This document shows positions 1 to 11,665 of a stretch of DNA of 64,000 nucleotides, in pieces (the first letter of the stretch is position 1; every line of letters starts with the position of its first letter). Position numbers and translations under genes: made by a program. This stretch comes from Glandiceps talaboti (lineage: Eukaryota > Hemichordata > Enteropneusta > Spengelidae). Location of the stretch: NCBI RefSeq assembly GCF_964340395.1, contig NC_135567.1:3555899-3619898 (forward strand). Reading direction: 5' to 3'. Under the pieces are notes generated by a model, which worked only from the letters and a program-made list of their open reading frames with translations, was not told where the DNA came from and did no database searches.

Positions 1-410
<410 letters not shown>

Positions 411-780
411 AGAAACTGATATATTTTATAAAGAGTTGTAATTTCGGGGTGTTTCACAGTCACTGATTTTCATCTGATTGTTATCATTTGCCCTTAAGAG
501 CACTGCAATACCGTTGTGTGTGCATAATATCCCACTCACTCATTTCATCATTTTAGTGTCTTATTTAACAACAAAAACATAAAAATATTTGATCTAAAAA
601 AAACACATTAGTATTTATTAGAATACATATAGTGATTTAGACTACATTTAACAGTGGGACAATGGATCTTACTAAGACAGGCCCAAGCGATACCCAACGG
701 GAGACAGAATAACTGATCATCAGACCTACATTATCTACCAGAACAGACAAGGAAACCATTCAGTCAGAGGTTAATTTAAA
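411..780. other. No recognisable feature
   Basis: AT-rich sequence between the family A tail and the DIRS-like remnant. I see no exon, repeat or motif that can be supported; part of it may be the decayed 5' end of the DIRS-like element. Confidence 0.4.
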
Positions 781-781
781 G

Positions 782-1410
782 TTGCCAATGCAGGATAAAG
801 CACTGGACGAACTACTTGCATCACTGGGTAACAACGCCCAGAAAGACGAACTGGTAGACAGCAGTTATGAAACCTCTAGTGCAAGTAATGTGAAAGGTGA
901 GAAAAAGCTACTACTAATACAAGACTTTATATCATCAAAAAAGGGATCATTTGATGTCTGTTATGAAACAGAAGTCCTCAATGATGGCCAAACTAAACTT
1001 GTGGTGCGTTCGTCTACACAACAACCAAAGCCAGATCAGGTTACACTCCCCCAATGGATTTCTGCAAACGTCCTTATACTGAGAACGCTTATCAAACATG
1101 GTCTATCGCAGGATGTTATCTTAAAGCTACCTCGAGCATACAATTAATATTGGTGACTATGCCTAATCATACATCACCAAATCTGTTATCATGTTTTAGG
1201 ACTAAAAATATAGGAAGAACCAGGCTTTGGCAACCTTGCCATAGAGAACGGTTGACCTCCACCTGTCACTCTATGACCACCTCTCCCACAAAAAACTAAA
1301 CCTACGATAAAATCACGCTCTTTCGACCCTACTGGCAAGGAAATGTGTTTTGATTTCCAAAACACAATTGGCTGTCACAGGAAAGGACACAACACAATCA
1401 CAGTCTAAAT
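782..1410 (+). pseudogene. DIRS-type retroelement gag-like region, decayed
   Basis: The first 120 codons (782-1147) form an open frame starting MPMQDKALDELLASL and ending near LPQWISANVLILRTLIKHG. The last part resembles the conserved 'LPxW..AN..IL..LI..G' region of gag-like proteins of DIRS/YR retroelements in invertebrates. After the stop, similarity continues in other frames (INIGDYA near 1140-1160), then at about 1317-1400 comes a segment reading FDPTGKEMC..F....GC....H, like the Cys/His knuckle at the end of these proteins. Several frameshifts and stops show it is dead. The assignment is by recalled family pattern, not by alignment. Confidence 0.6.
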
Positions 1411-1559
1411 TGGAATAAAGTTGTTAAACTGAAACTGCGACAACCACTCACTTTCCTATGAATTCAAATCAACTCAGTTACACGAACCTTATCTCTAAAT
1501 CAAAACAAATTAAACGACTTTTGTAACACAGTATTTCTGGTAAACCAAACTTACTACAG

Positions 1560-2545
1560 GACCTGTGTAACACCAACTACAAAGCCTGGTTACAGAAGTA
1601 CCTACATATAAAAGACTAGCATATGCAGAGACAACAAAGTGCACTTACAGTTCACAATGAACAGCTTACCTGTGTTTTTATTTGTACTTTGGTATCCAGC
1701 CAATGCCATGCAGTCAACTTAATGTGTGCCATAATGCAGTGTTCCTATCTTAAAGCAAACTGGTACACCAGGATACTTTAATATTATCAGATTACTACAC
1801 ACCGAGGCTGGTCTACCCAACCCACTGGAAGACAACTGGCTCCTTGATATTGTGAAACGCGGCATCTCACGTGGTAATGGATCACCACCAAAACAAAAAC
1901 TCCCTATAACACCCACAATTTTATTAGACATTCATACACAGTTGGATTTAATCATTTCGTTCAATGCAACCTTCTAGTCAGTCTGCCTAGTAGCCTTCTT
2001 CACATTCACAAGAAAGTCTACACTGTTACAACAAATGGCCTAACTACCAGCAGATGATAAATATCTCCACAGGTCGGACATCTCGTTATATACAGACTAT
2101 GCTATCTTAAGCATAAGACATACCAAGATGATTCAGTACAGACAACGTGTATTACAATTGTCATTACATGCTATTCCTAATTCTTTTCTTTGTCCAATTG
2201 CATCCATTAAACACATACTCCATCTCTGCCCTTCAATCAAAACAACCAGCCATTTGTTCTCATATGGTTACTCAAAATAGTGATGTCAAAACCCTCAGTT
2301 AACACTAACCCACACAAATTTCACTAAATCATTAAAAGTGGAACTAATTAGTTGTGGATACAAGTCATCACAGTACTCAGGTCATTCTTTCCGTAGAAGT
2401 GGAGCCACTTTTACATTTAGGGATACCATCAATTTTTATCAAACATCAAGGTGACTGGCGATCCAATGCCTTTGAACTTTATACAATTGCTAACAATGAT
2501 ACTAAGCTTAAGGTCACAAAATCCTTTGCATTGGCGTTATCTTAA
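1560..2545 (+). pseudogene. DIRS-type tyrosine recombinase, decayed
   Basis: Read in several frames, this region carries the order of motifs of a tyrosine recombinase of the DIRS group. There is a core-binding part around 1795-1920 (GLPNP, then a KQKLPITP-like motif), a middle part with RSDI and KT.Q.R around 2070-2160, and the C-terminal catalytic block with GHSFRRSGATF near 2380-2410, which holds the H-x-x-R pair. This is followed by HQGDWRSNAFELY near 2443-2480. The enzyme would have cut and joined circular element DNA. Stops and frameshifts make it nonfunctional. The gag-like region lies just upstream, and the reverse transcriptase/RNase H that normally sits between them is not visible, so this is probably an internally deleted copy. 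Confidence 0.7.
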
Positions 2546-2989
2546 TTATGACGTGGACAAGTAAAACTGCAATTTGTACATAGTGTTAGTTCACTGTGTC
2601 AATGTAGGGGATTTTCAGAATTGACCACATTTGCTGTTTGTCATATATAAATAAAAATTGACCCTTGACCCTTGACACCAACACTTGGCTGGTGCTATTT
2701 ATTATTTGTATTGTTAGTTGTTTGATAGTCATTTAAGTGTAATTATGATGAAAATATCCAGGCCATGCCCTTCCATATCAACTAATAGGCCAAACATGTG
2801 CTCACTTAATAACAAATATTAATGCTTTGACGTTGAATATTGCAAATTCTATTGTTTATATATGTAGATATGAGGAGCTCAAAATTGGATTCATTTCAAC
2901 CATAAAGTCTATGTAACACAAAAAATAAACTTGTCTTAACCGGCTTTGGGTCTAACCAAGGTTTCACCAGATAATCCGACATCATATTT

Positions 2990-3215
2990 AACCATTGTCA
3001 AACATGTTCATCCATGATCCCCAAAAAATTCAGCTGTGCCTTATACACCACGGTGGACCATGATTGACTGTGGTTTTGCATCATGGAATTTTGACAGTGA
3101 ATGACATGGTGCCAATTACCAAGCATGGTCAACCATGGTTACTACCACAGTCAGAACACGGTCAACCATGGTAATTGACCATAGTGAACCAAGTTCTGAC
3201 CATTGTTAACCATGT
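2990..3215. repeat. AACCATGGT-rich imperfect hairpin
   Basis: The motif AACCATGG and its variants recurs in both orientations (for example near 3135, 3165 and 3208), with CCACAGTCAG and ATTGACC words also paired. This gives a fold-back structure of about 200 bp. It may be a small hairpin MITE; no target duplication could be defined. Confidence 0.45.
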
Positions 3216-3249
3216 TGCAGAAAGCAGGGAATTAATTTGATAGACTTAC

Positions 3250-3339
3250 CCAAGATTCATTTGTATCATTCACACCATAACCATTCTCCAAGCAGGATTT
3301 AACCTTCTCTATATTTCCACTCCCAGCAGCAATGAGAAG
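3250..3339 (-). CDS. Ankyrin-repeat exon
   Basis: Ninety bases, exactly 30 codons, open in phase 0. They encode a protein segment beginning LLIAAGSGNIEKVKSCLENG and continuing through VNDTNE. This matches the ankyrin consensus L..AA..GN.E.VK.LL..G..VN. On the minus strand it is preceded by TATATTAG (acceptor) and followed by GTAAGTC (strong donor), so it is an internal exon. Ankyrin repeats are helix-turn-helix modules for protein binding. The second ankyrin exon at 9962-10060 lies upstream on the same strand, so both likely belong to one gene. The rest of the gene is outside the window or not recognised, and the parent protein cannot be named. Confidence 0.78.
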
Positions 3340-3487
3340 CTAATATAAAACAAACATATGCAATGATTAGACTAATTTACACCATTTTTACATATTATGT
3401 CCAAATGAAATCAAAAACTTACTTCCTGTAACCACAGTATTAATAATATCTTAATATTTCCTTTTAGATGACAGTGAATATGTATGT

Positions 3488-4566
3488 CAATAACTTACAG
3501 TAAATATTAATACATAAGGTAATTACCTATTATGTCAAAAAATTACAGTAAATATGAATACATAAGGTAATTACCTATTATGTCAATAACTTACAGTAAA
3601 TATTAATACATAAGGTAATTACCTATTATGTCAATAAATTACAGTAAATATTAATACATAAGGTAATTACCTATTATATCAATAACTTACAGTAAATATT
3701 AATACATAAGGTAATTACCTATTATGTCAATAACTTACAGTAAATATTAATACATAAGGTAATTACCTATTATGTCAATAACTTACAGTAAATATGAATA
3801 CCTAAGGTAATTACCTATTATGTCAATAACTTACAGTAAATATTAATACATAAGGTAATTACCTATTATGTCAATAACTTACAGTAAATATGAATACATA
3901 AAGTAATTACCTATTATGTTAATAACTTACAGTAAATATGAATACATAAGGTAATTACCTATTAAGTCAATAACTTACAGTAAATATGAATACATAAGGT
4001 AATTTACCTATTATGTCAATAACGTACAGTAAATATGAATACATAAGGTAATTACCTATTATGTTAATAACTTACAGTAAATATTAATACATAAGGTAAT
4101 TACCTATTATGTCAATAACTTACAGTAAATATTAATACCTAAGGTAATTACCTATTTTGTCAATAACTTACAGTAAATATGAATACATAAGGTAATTACC
4201 TATTATGTTAATAACTTACAGTAAATATTAATACATAAGGTAATTACCTATTATGTTAATAACTTACAGTAAATATTAATACATAAGGTAATTACCTATT
4301 ATGTTAATAACTTACAGTAAATATTAATACATAAGGTAATTACCTATTATGTTAATAACTTACAGTAAATATGAATACATAAGGTAATTACCTATTATGT
4401 CAATAACTTACAGTAAATATTAATACCTAAGGTAATTACCTATTATGTCAATAACTTACAGTAAATATTAATACCTAAGGTAATTACCTATTATGTCAAT
4501 AACTTACAGTAAATATTAATACATAAGGTAATTACCTATTATGTCAATAACTTACAGTAAATATTA
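3488..4566. repeat. 48-bp satellite array, about 22 copies
   Basis: Tandem unit of 48 bp, with typical words ATTATGTCAATAACTTACAG and TAAATATTAATACATAAGG. Each unit contains the 12-bp perfect palindrome AGGTAATTACCT. Variants (GAATACATAAGG, TTATGTTAATAAC, AATACCTAAGG) are shared by neighbouring units. The array lies in the putative intron of the ankyrin gene. It is cut near its right end by the TIR element at 4567-5571, and one partial unit follows the element. Confidence 0.95.
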
Positions 4567-5571
4567 CCGGAGTTTTCCGAAAACAAGCCCATCCGAAAAG
4601 TTGCCCATGGGCGATCATTTGGCGGGTGGGCGTCTAATGGGTTTTTCAGATTCACTACGGCAAGAATTTTGCCTTGTTATATTGGTAACGTTAGTTTTTA
4701 TTTAGTTCGAATGTTCCATTGAAAAAACATAAACTTAGAGTGCCAATAAAAATGGCTGTTTTTTTTACACGAGGAGAATGTGATCGTGAAGGTAGGTACA
4801 TACACCTTTGTGCTGAGATCGATCAACAAGTCGGCAGATGACTCATGGAGACCCGCAGACGTCACTGTCAATGCGACACACTGGGTCTAAAAATAGGTCA
4901 GGGTAATTTGCATGGTGAGTGTGCACACAAAGTGAATTACATTGAGTGAGAATTGAAGTAATGTGTAATGTTATGACATTGTATAAATGAGTTCATGGAG
5001 ATTTAACGATCGGTACAAGGCTAATGTCAAGTTTATCCAGGGTGAACAAATCATTTTGTGAACTGGTGGTCCCCGGACCAGTGATGAAAAAAATGCAGTG
5101 GTCCTGCTAAAAAAATTAGTGGTCCCAAGTCCCGCTAATGTGAAACATTGAATCTTGCCTTTGAATCTGTATATTCAGATGTACACTATTTTTAGTTGAA
5201 CAATATCCAATTTATAATAATAAATATAAAGTTGACATGCTTGGTTTCAGTCAATTGACAATTCTATTCTATTTATAATGGTTATTTTTGAGGCATCGAC
5301 GCAACAATACAATCAATGCTGATAGAATGATAGCAAATAAAATGTTTCATTTGATATATTTGAATTATTATAAAATGAAATTATTATTCTTGTCTTCCTA
5401 ATTGTTGTGTCCCTAAATTGGTATGTCCCCATTAGTAATGATATAACCACATGGCTGTTGAGTGTTGACTGCCAAATAATCGCCCTGAGCTTCTATTTAT
5501 TCCTCTGTTGTTGTTCCGAATTTGCTGATTTTCCGTTTAGTGGCCCAGGGCTAGTTTTCAGAAAACTCCGG
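4567..5571. mobile_element. TIR element (MITE-like) inserted in the 48-bp satellite
   Basis: The element begins CCGGAGTTTTCCGAAAAC and ends with the inverted version GTTTTCAGAAAACTCCGG, giving about 24-25 bp imperfect terminal inverted repeats. The dinucleotide TA lies at both edges (4565-4566 and 5572-5573). The empty site is known because the satellite unit reads AAATATTAATACC, so one TA became two. This supports a TA target-site duplication, typical of Tc1/mariner-type transposases. The 1,005-bp interior has no long open frame, so it is non-autonomous. Confidence 0.85.
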
Positions 5572-5606
5572 TAATACCTAAGGCGATTACCTATTATGTC
5601 ATATTG
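5572..5606. repeat. Residual partial unit of the 48-bp satellite
   Basis: Sequence TAATACCTAAGGCGATTACC and the following TATTATGTCA continue the 48-bp satellite on the far side of the inserted TIR element. They confirm that the element landed inside the array. Confidence 0.85.
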
Positions 5607-5652
5607 TATGAGGTGAGATTAGTGCCAAAACACTTGTCTTAACATTATTTTA

Positions 5653-6444
5653 AGTTTACATTTTCATTTTATTCTCCCATTTTGTCTCCATTTTTATCTC
5701 ATTGTTTTTACATTTTTATTTCAACCTCTCATTTTGTTTGCATTTTTATCTCATTTTGTTTGCATTTTTATTTCAACCTCTTATTTTGTTTGCATTTTTA
5801 TCTCATTGTGGCACTGTTCACATTTTTATTCCAACATCTCATTGTGTTTGCATTTTTATTTCAACCTCTCATTTTGTTTGCATTTTTATCTCATTGTTTT
5901 TACATTTTTATTTCAACCTCTTATTTTGTCTCCATTTTTATCTCATTGTTTTTACATTTTTATTTCAACTTCTCATTTTGTTTGCATTTTTATCTCATTT
6001 TGTTTGCATTTTTATTTCAACTTCTCATTTTGATTGCATTTTTATCTCATTGTGTTTGCATTTTTATTTCAACCTCTCATTTTGTTTGCATTTTTATCTC
6101 ATTGTGTTTGCATTTTTATTTCAACCTCACATTTTGTTTGCATTTTTATCTCATTTTGTTCACATTTTTATTCCAACATAATAAAATAAAAATAAAAATG
6201 TGAACACAATTAGATAAAAATGCAAACAAAATGGGAGATTTAAATAAAAATGCAAACACAATGAGATGAAAATGCAAACAAGCTGAGAGGTTGAAATAAA
6301 AATGCAAACAAAATGGGAGATTTAAATAAAAATGCAAACACAATTAGATAAAAATGCAAACAAAATGAGAGGTTGAAATAAAAATGTGAACACAATTAGA
6401 TATAAATGGAGACAAAATGGGAGAATAAAATGAAAATGTAAACT
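5653..6444. mobile_element. Fold-back element with repetitive arms
   Basis: The left end (AGTTTACATTTTCATTTTAT, then TCTCCCATTTTGTCTCC) is repeated inverted at the right end (6408-6444). Between them the left arm is a string of about 25-bp units built from TTTGCATTTTTAT and CTCATT or CAACCTCTCAT, up to about 6180. The right arm is the same units in reverse complement. The whole is a long inverted repeat with unequal arms, as in fold-back transposons. Open frames inside (FAFLSHC-type repeats) are repeat translations. Family A head sequence starts directly after it. Confidence 0.8.
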
Positions 6445-6449
6445 AAAAA

Positions 6450-7878
6450 AAATACCGCCAATGGCGTTGTACCACAACTGTACAGTTTCTAATAGGTTAT
6501 CCATATGCTAGTCCATGCTAACAATAAGTGGTCATTTGTTGAATAACTATCCAGTTGCCTATCCAACCATGTTGCTATCTTTACGATATATGCTATCATT
6601 TGGCTGTTGCTATGGGCGTGGTCATGTTGTTAGATATATTTGCATACATTTTTGTATCTTTTTGTTCACTTGTGTATGAATTCCTGATATTATCTTTGCA
6701 ATATTCGTGATTATTTGGCTGTTGCTATGGGCGTGGTCTTGTTGCTAGGCATATTTACATACATTTTTTGAATGTTTATTCATATGTCTTTCTATTCCTG
6801 TTATCTTTGCAATATAGGTGATTATTTGACTGTTGCTATGGGCGTGGTCTTGTTGCTAGGCACATTTGCATACATTTTTTGGATGTTTGTTCATATGTCT
6901 TTCTATTCCTGTTGTTATCTTTGCAATATAGGTGATTATTTAGCTATTGCTATGGGCGTGGTCTTGTTGCTAGGCACATTTGCATACATTTTTTGGATGT
7001 TTGTTCATATGTCTTTCTATTCCTGTTGTTATCTTTGCAATATAGGTGATTATTTGACTGTTGCTATGGGCGTGGTCATGTTGCCAGGCAAATTTACATA
7101 CATTTTTTGAATGTTTATTCAATTGTCTATTAATTCCTGCTGTTATCTTTGTGAAATACACGACCGTTTAGCTGTTGCTATGGGCGTGGTCATGGTTGCT
7201 AGGGTATTTGCAAACATTTTTTGAATGTTTACTCATTTGCCTACCAGATGATGTTGTTATTTGACCAAAATATACTGCCATTTGGTTGTTGCTAAGGGTG
7301 TGGTCATGGTCGCTAGGGCCAATTTTGTCAAAATGGTTTGAAGAAAATCTGCATAATTACACTTTCAGAAACATCTCACCAAGTTTCAGACTCATTGACC
7401 AAGTACTTTTTGAAATATAAGTTTTTGACCAAAAATGAACATTTTTACACCTAATTTGCATATCACTCATGGAATCATTGTATGTTTAATATTTCTTCGT
7501 CCATACATCCCTAGATACATTCCCATTAAATTTCAGCCCAATCTGCTCAGTACTTTTGGAATTATAGATTTTTAACCTAAAAGACACATTTTTAGCCCCA
7601 ATTTGCATATCACTGATGGAATCATCATGTCATGAACAAATCTTACTTTACATCCCCTTAAGAATGTTCCCACCAAATTTCGCACCAATCTGCCCAGTAG
7701 TTTCTGAGTTTAAGTTTTTTGACCAAAAACCACATTTTTTGACCAAAATCACACACCTGTGATGCGATCATTTTGATTTGAACAATTTCCCAACTAGACA
7801 CCCAAGGTAATGGACCCACCAAATATAATGGTAATCGGTTCAGCGGTTTTTGACTTTAAGTTGTTTACACACACACAT

Positions 7879-7943
<65 letters not shown>

Positions 7944-8025
7944 GACAGACAGACAGACAGACAGATGCCGGGCGATCCCTATAGCACTACTGAACCTCAG
8001 TTTTGTGTTTTGGCATTAATCTCAC
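6450..8025 (+). repeat. Dispersed repeat family A, near full-length copy 1
   Basis: The copy begins AATACCGCCAATGGCGTTGT and ends near CTACTGAACCTCAG. It contains about six tandem units of roughly 110 bp around the words GCTGTTGCTATGGGCGTGGT and GCATACATTTTTTG (6590-7330). A tail of several hundred bases follows with recurring TTTGCATATCACT and CACCAAATTTC words. The copy then has a (CA)n run at 7865-7940, a short (CAGA)n and the terminal motif. No coding capacity is seen. The word AGCACAACTG near the head of other copies is inverted at the tail (CAGTTGTGCT), which hints at short terminal inverted repeats. Confidence 0.75.
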
Positions 8026-8423
8026 CTCATAGTAGTGTCCATGGTAGTTTAGTACCTACATTTGGGTTTCTTTGTATAGTTCAGTGGTACATTGCAAATT
8101 CTATATCAATTATTTGATTGTTAATGGGATCACTGTATTACATGAGCACAAGACACAGTGTGATCTCAAGGAAGCCATCACAGGTGAAATACATTAAAGT
8201 GAAATGTTAGATGTCAGACTGACAAAGGAATCTTTGTCTTTGCGTTAACACTGTTACTGTATTAAAATGAGCCATTTTGGGTCTATGTTGTGAATGTATT
8301 TCAGTAGTTAATTTGTATATTCCTTTTATAGTGGAAATAAGTGGAATTAACAAACTATAGTAAAAACCTAAATTAGATTTCGTCAAAGCTTTACAATGCC
8401 GTCGATTGATATTTGAAAAATGT

Positions 8424-8764
8424 TGTGCCAATGGCGTTGTACCACAACTGTACAGATTTTAAAAATGTTTTGCACATGGATACAGTATAGGTATTGATTT
8501 TTACCCCTAATTTGAATGTCACTGATGGGATCATCATGTCGTGAACACTTCTTAATTTAAACACCCTTAAGAATGTTCCCATCAAATTTCACACCGATCT
8601 GCCCAGTAGTTTTTGTTTTTTGACAAAAAATAACATTTTTTATCCAAATCATACACCGGTGGTAAGATCATTCTCATCTGAACAATTTCCCAACTATACA
8701 CCCAAGTAAATACACCCAGTGGATTTTGACTTTAAGTTGTTCACACACATCCACACACATCCAT

Positions 8765-8811
<47 letters not shown>

Positions 8812-8990
8812 CTTGGTGATGCCTATAGCACTACTGAACCTTATCAGTTCAGTTGTGCTAAAAAGAACATACATTCTCATAGCTTTTGACTTTAAGTTGT
8901 TCACACACACATCAACACACACACACATACACACACATTCCTTGATGCCTATAGCACTACTAAACCTAGTTCAGTTGTGCTAAAAAAAAC
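8424..8990 (+). repeat. Family A, internally deleted copy with nested second tail
   Basis: It starts with GCCAATGGCGTTGTACCACA and jumps to the tail (TGATGGGATCATCATGTC at about 8525), losing the GGGCGTGGTC tandem part. It ends in a CA/(CAGA)n tract at 8742-8811 and the terminal motif. A second short tail copy follows (8880-8990) with another CA run and GTTCAGTTGTGCT. Confidence 0.7.
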
Positions 8991-9961
8991 ATACATCATC
9001 AGCTTACCCCCCCCCCCCTCCCACCCACACCAACATTTGAAATCATACAGAGATCACTTCCATCATGCAGTCTCCAGCATTATGAATTCTACTTGTATCC
9101 AGCCCTATTTGAGTGGATACCACATAAACTGTATCCATATCCTGTATTGGAACACAGTATCCAGTAGTGTATTCCACGTTGAATTCTGGTGGAAACTGCA
9201 CTGGAATTATTTAGGCTAGCTTCTATAACTGTATTCTGATGTTCCATCTCTATTAGAATACACTGCCTTTATTGTACATGGATTCTGGTAGTCTCCATTA
9301 TGTATTGTGAAGAATTCTACTGGATACTACCAGTATCCGTAATAGTATAAACCTCAATACACTATGTATGTATACTGGGCCAATTCACAAAGTGTAAGAA
9401 TGAACAAATTTGAGACCTTGACCTTTGACCTTGAGGGTCAAGCATTAAATCAAGCCAATTTGTCTATCACAGACACATTGTATTTTCTGAGGGTTGTGTC
9501 TTCAACGAAGACTAAAAGATAGTTTGCATTGGATAATATGGGGGTAGACAAAGTGATATGAGCTCCAAAAATAATGTTTGTGTATAGTTCTTTTCTTCAA
9601 GATTACTTGTAAACAAGAAATTGGCAATATGTAAATACCTAAATGTGTATATGATAGGCAGGACTTGTCTTGACTTTGATAATTGACCCTGAAGGTGATT
9701 GCGATAAATGAATTGTCTTTTTAATTAAGATAGTCCTAACATTAACAATACCATTGTGATACTATCATAGGCCATTAACAATATACTCATCGGATTTAGC
9801 GCTATGGCAAGGTGGTCATCCTATGAAAACATGTGAGTATTTACCTTATCAAATAAAAAAGTTATAGTCAAACACATTAAATGATAACACATTGGAATGG
9901 TTGACATGTACACATCATATAATTGATAAATAAGATATTAACTAATCAAAACTCAACCTAC
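8991..9961. other. No gene seen; intron of the putative ankyrin gene
   Basis: Contains a poly-C run near 9006 and several loosely repeated CAGTATCC or GGATACTAC words at 9110-9340. No exon or element could be supported. Confidence 0.4.
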
Positions 9962-10060
9962 TTCTCCAACTGCATCTATTTTGGCACCAGCTTCCAGCAA
10001 CAATTTACAGATATCAAAATGTCCACTGTCAGCGGCATAATGTAGACTTGTCCTCTTGTC
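9962..10060 (-). CDS. Ankyrin-repeat exon
   Basis: Ninety-nine bases encode exactly one 33-residue ankyrin repeat. It begins DKRTSLHYAADSGHFDICKL and has the family hallmarks: T.LH.AA..GH..I..LLL..GA.I. On the minus strand it is preceded by AATTACAG and followed by GTAGGT, and both borders are in phase 0, so it is a modular internal exon. It lies about 6.6 kb upstream (in transcript direction) of the other ankyrin exon, with satellite and transposon sequence between. It probably acts as a protein-binding module; the parent gene is not identifiable. Confidence 0.85.
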
Positions 10061-10149
10061 CTGTAATTAAATAATACAAAATATATTACTCTATCTGCAA
10101 TAATAATGTATCATATCAATAATTACGATTGTAATCTTATTGTGTAAAC

Positions 10150-10455
10150 AAATAATACATTTTTTGAATGTTTATTCATTTGTCTATTAAACCCTCTTGT
10201 TATCAGTGTGAAATACACCACTTTTTGGCTGTTGCTATGGGCGTGGTCATGGTTGCTAGGGATATTTGCATATATTTTTGAATGTTTATTCAATTGCCTA
10301 TTAATCCCTGTTATCATTACAACATCAATGATCATTTGGCTGTTGCCATGGGCGGGGTCTTGTTGCTAGGCATATTTGCATACGTTTTTCGACCGTTTGG
10401 CTGTTTCTAAGGGCGTGATCATGGTTGCTAGGGATATTTGGATACTGTCTATTAA
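10150..10455 (+). repeat. Family A head fragment
   Basis: Three partial copies of the tandem GGGCGTGGTC unit (10215-10430), with GCATATTTTTGAATGTTTATTC-like spacers cut off before the tail. It is followed by a short (TTTAG)n/(TTCAG)n pentanucleotide run at 10485-10527. Confidence 0.7.
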
Positions 10456-10546
10456 CTTCTATGCATCATAGCATGTATTTATTATTTTAGTTTAGTTTAG
10501 TTTAGTTTAGTTCAGTTCAGTTCAGTAAAAAAACAACATCGACAGT

Positions 10547-11225
10547 TTGTGTACGACTGAGATGATAAATCCATTCCTACTTGGTATACATTGCATAGCA
10601 CACCATTTGGTGCTATGTACAAGTCAGGCCGCCGAGAAAGTGCCGTATCTGAGGAAATACCAGCAAAGTCTCACTGATATATACTATCACTTTTCAAGAT
10701 TAGCCGTACGCACTGAAACAGTGAAATAAATACAAGTTATCCTCAACGATCCCTGTCTGAAATACCTGTCTGAAATACATAGAAGTTCATGAAGTACGGT
10801 GGTTCTCCTTCTACTCTGCCCTTGAAACTATATATCACACGTATGGATTGCTCGTTACATATTTCGAAGCACAAGCTGAGAAATTACCTACCGCAAAAGG
10901 TTTGGCAAAGACTATGCGTATCAGTATGAATTCATTGCTACAACACACCTACTCATGGATGTAATTTCTGTCCTTACTCACCTCAGTATAGTATTTCAAG
11001 CATCAGACATTGATATAGCGATCGTACAAGCCTCACTACAAATTACGACTACGCAGTTAGAAGGATTAGTTACAGATAACGGAAAATTTCTCTCTGATCT
11101 TGAGAAAATGAAGGAAACTGACAATTATGTCGTTTGTGGTCATGACATTAAAACAACACCTAATGTGGTAAAATACTTCGCTAACTTTAGGCGTGACTTT
11201 ATTCAGAACATCCTAGAAAACCTAA
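10547..11225 (+). pseudogene. hAT-type transposase-like gene, 5' segment
   Basis: Read across frames, the sequence matches the middle of hAT-transposase-derived proteins of the ZNF862/KRBA2-like type. It contains IHCIAHHLVLCTSQAAEKVP with a following YLRKYQ segment, then EVHE(V)RWFSFYSALE-type sequence at about 10780-10830. A helical stretch follows at 10955-11225 (SVLTHLSIVFQASDIDIAIV and beyond). At least two frame changes and a stop near 10727 break the first part, while the last 90 codons are open. The N-terminal zinc-finger and first catalytic part are missing. The frame runs straight into a transposon insertion at 11226 and resumes at 13090. Confidence 0.72.
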
Positions 11226-11630
11226 GGCTGCTTTCACAAAAACTTGTTAGGGGGGGGGAGATTTTTTGTAAAACCCTAATTTTTTTTTCAAGTACCCCCC
11301 TGCCATATTCCGAAATTTTTCAAGTACCCCCCCCCCCCCCCCACCTACCAAAGCACCAAATATTTCAAGTACCCCCTACCCGAATAAATTTTTTTTTGGA
11401 ATACTCTTCCTGTGCGTTAACATTCCATACCAAGTACAAAACTGTACATAATACACTTAATCCCAACTTTGTCCATTTTATATGTAATCAATTTGTATAT
11501 TGTGTATATATATATATATATATACACAAACACCAGTTAAAACAAAATGATGTTATGTTAACCAGTGCATTGCCGTTCCAAAAAACAACATATACTTGTA
11601 AATAAATTACACTTTGAATAACTCTTGTAA

Positions 11631-11665
<35 letters not shown>

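Noticed and set aside
5682-6504. Several overlapping hydrophobic frames (FAFLSHC-like)
   Set aside because: They arise from the tandem units of a fold-back element and appear in all three frames.
6772-7161. 112-residue frame with repeated hydrophobic segments
   Set aside because: It is the translation of the family A 110-bp units; other copies have shifts and stops.
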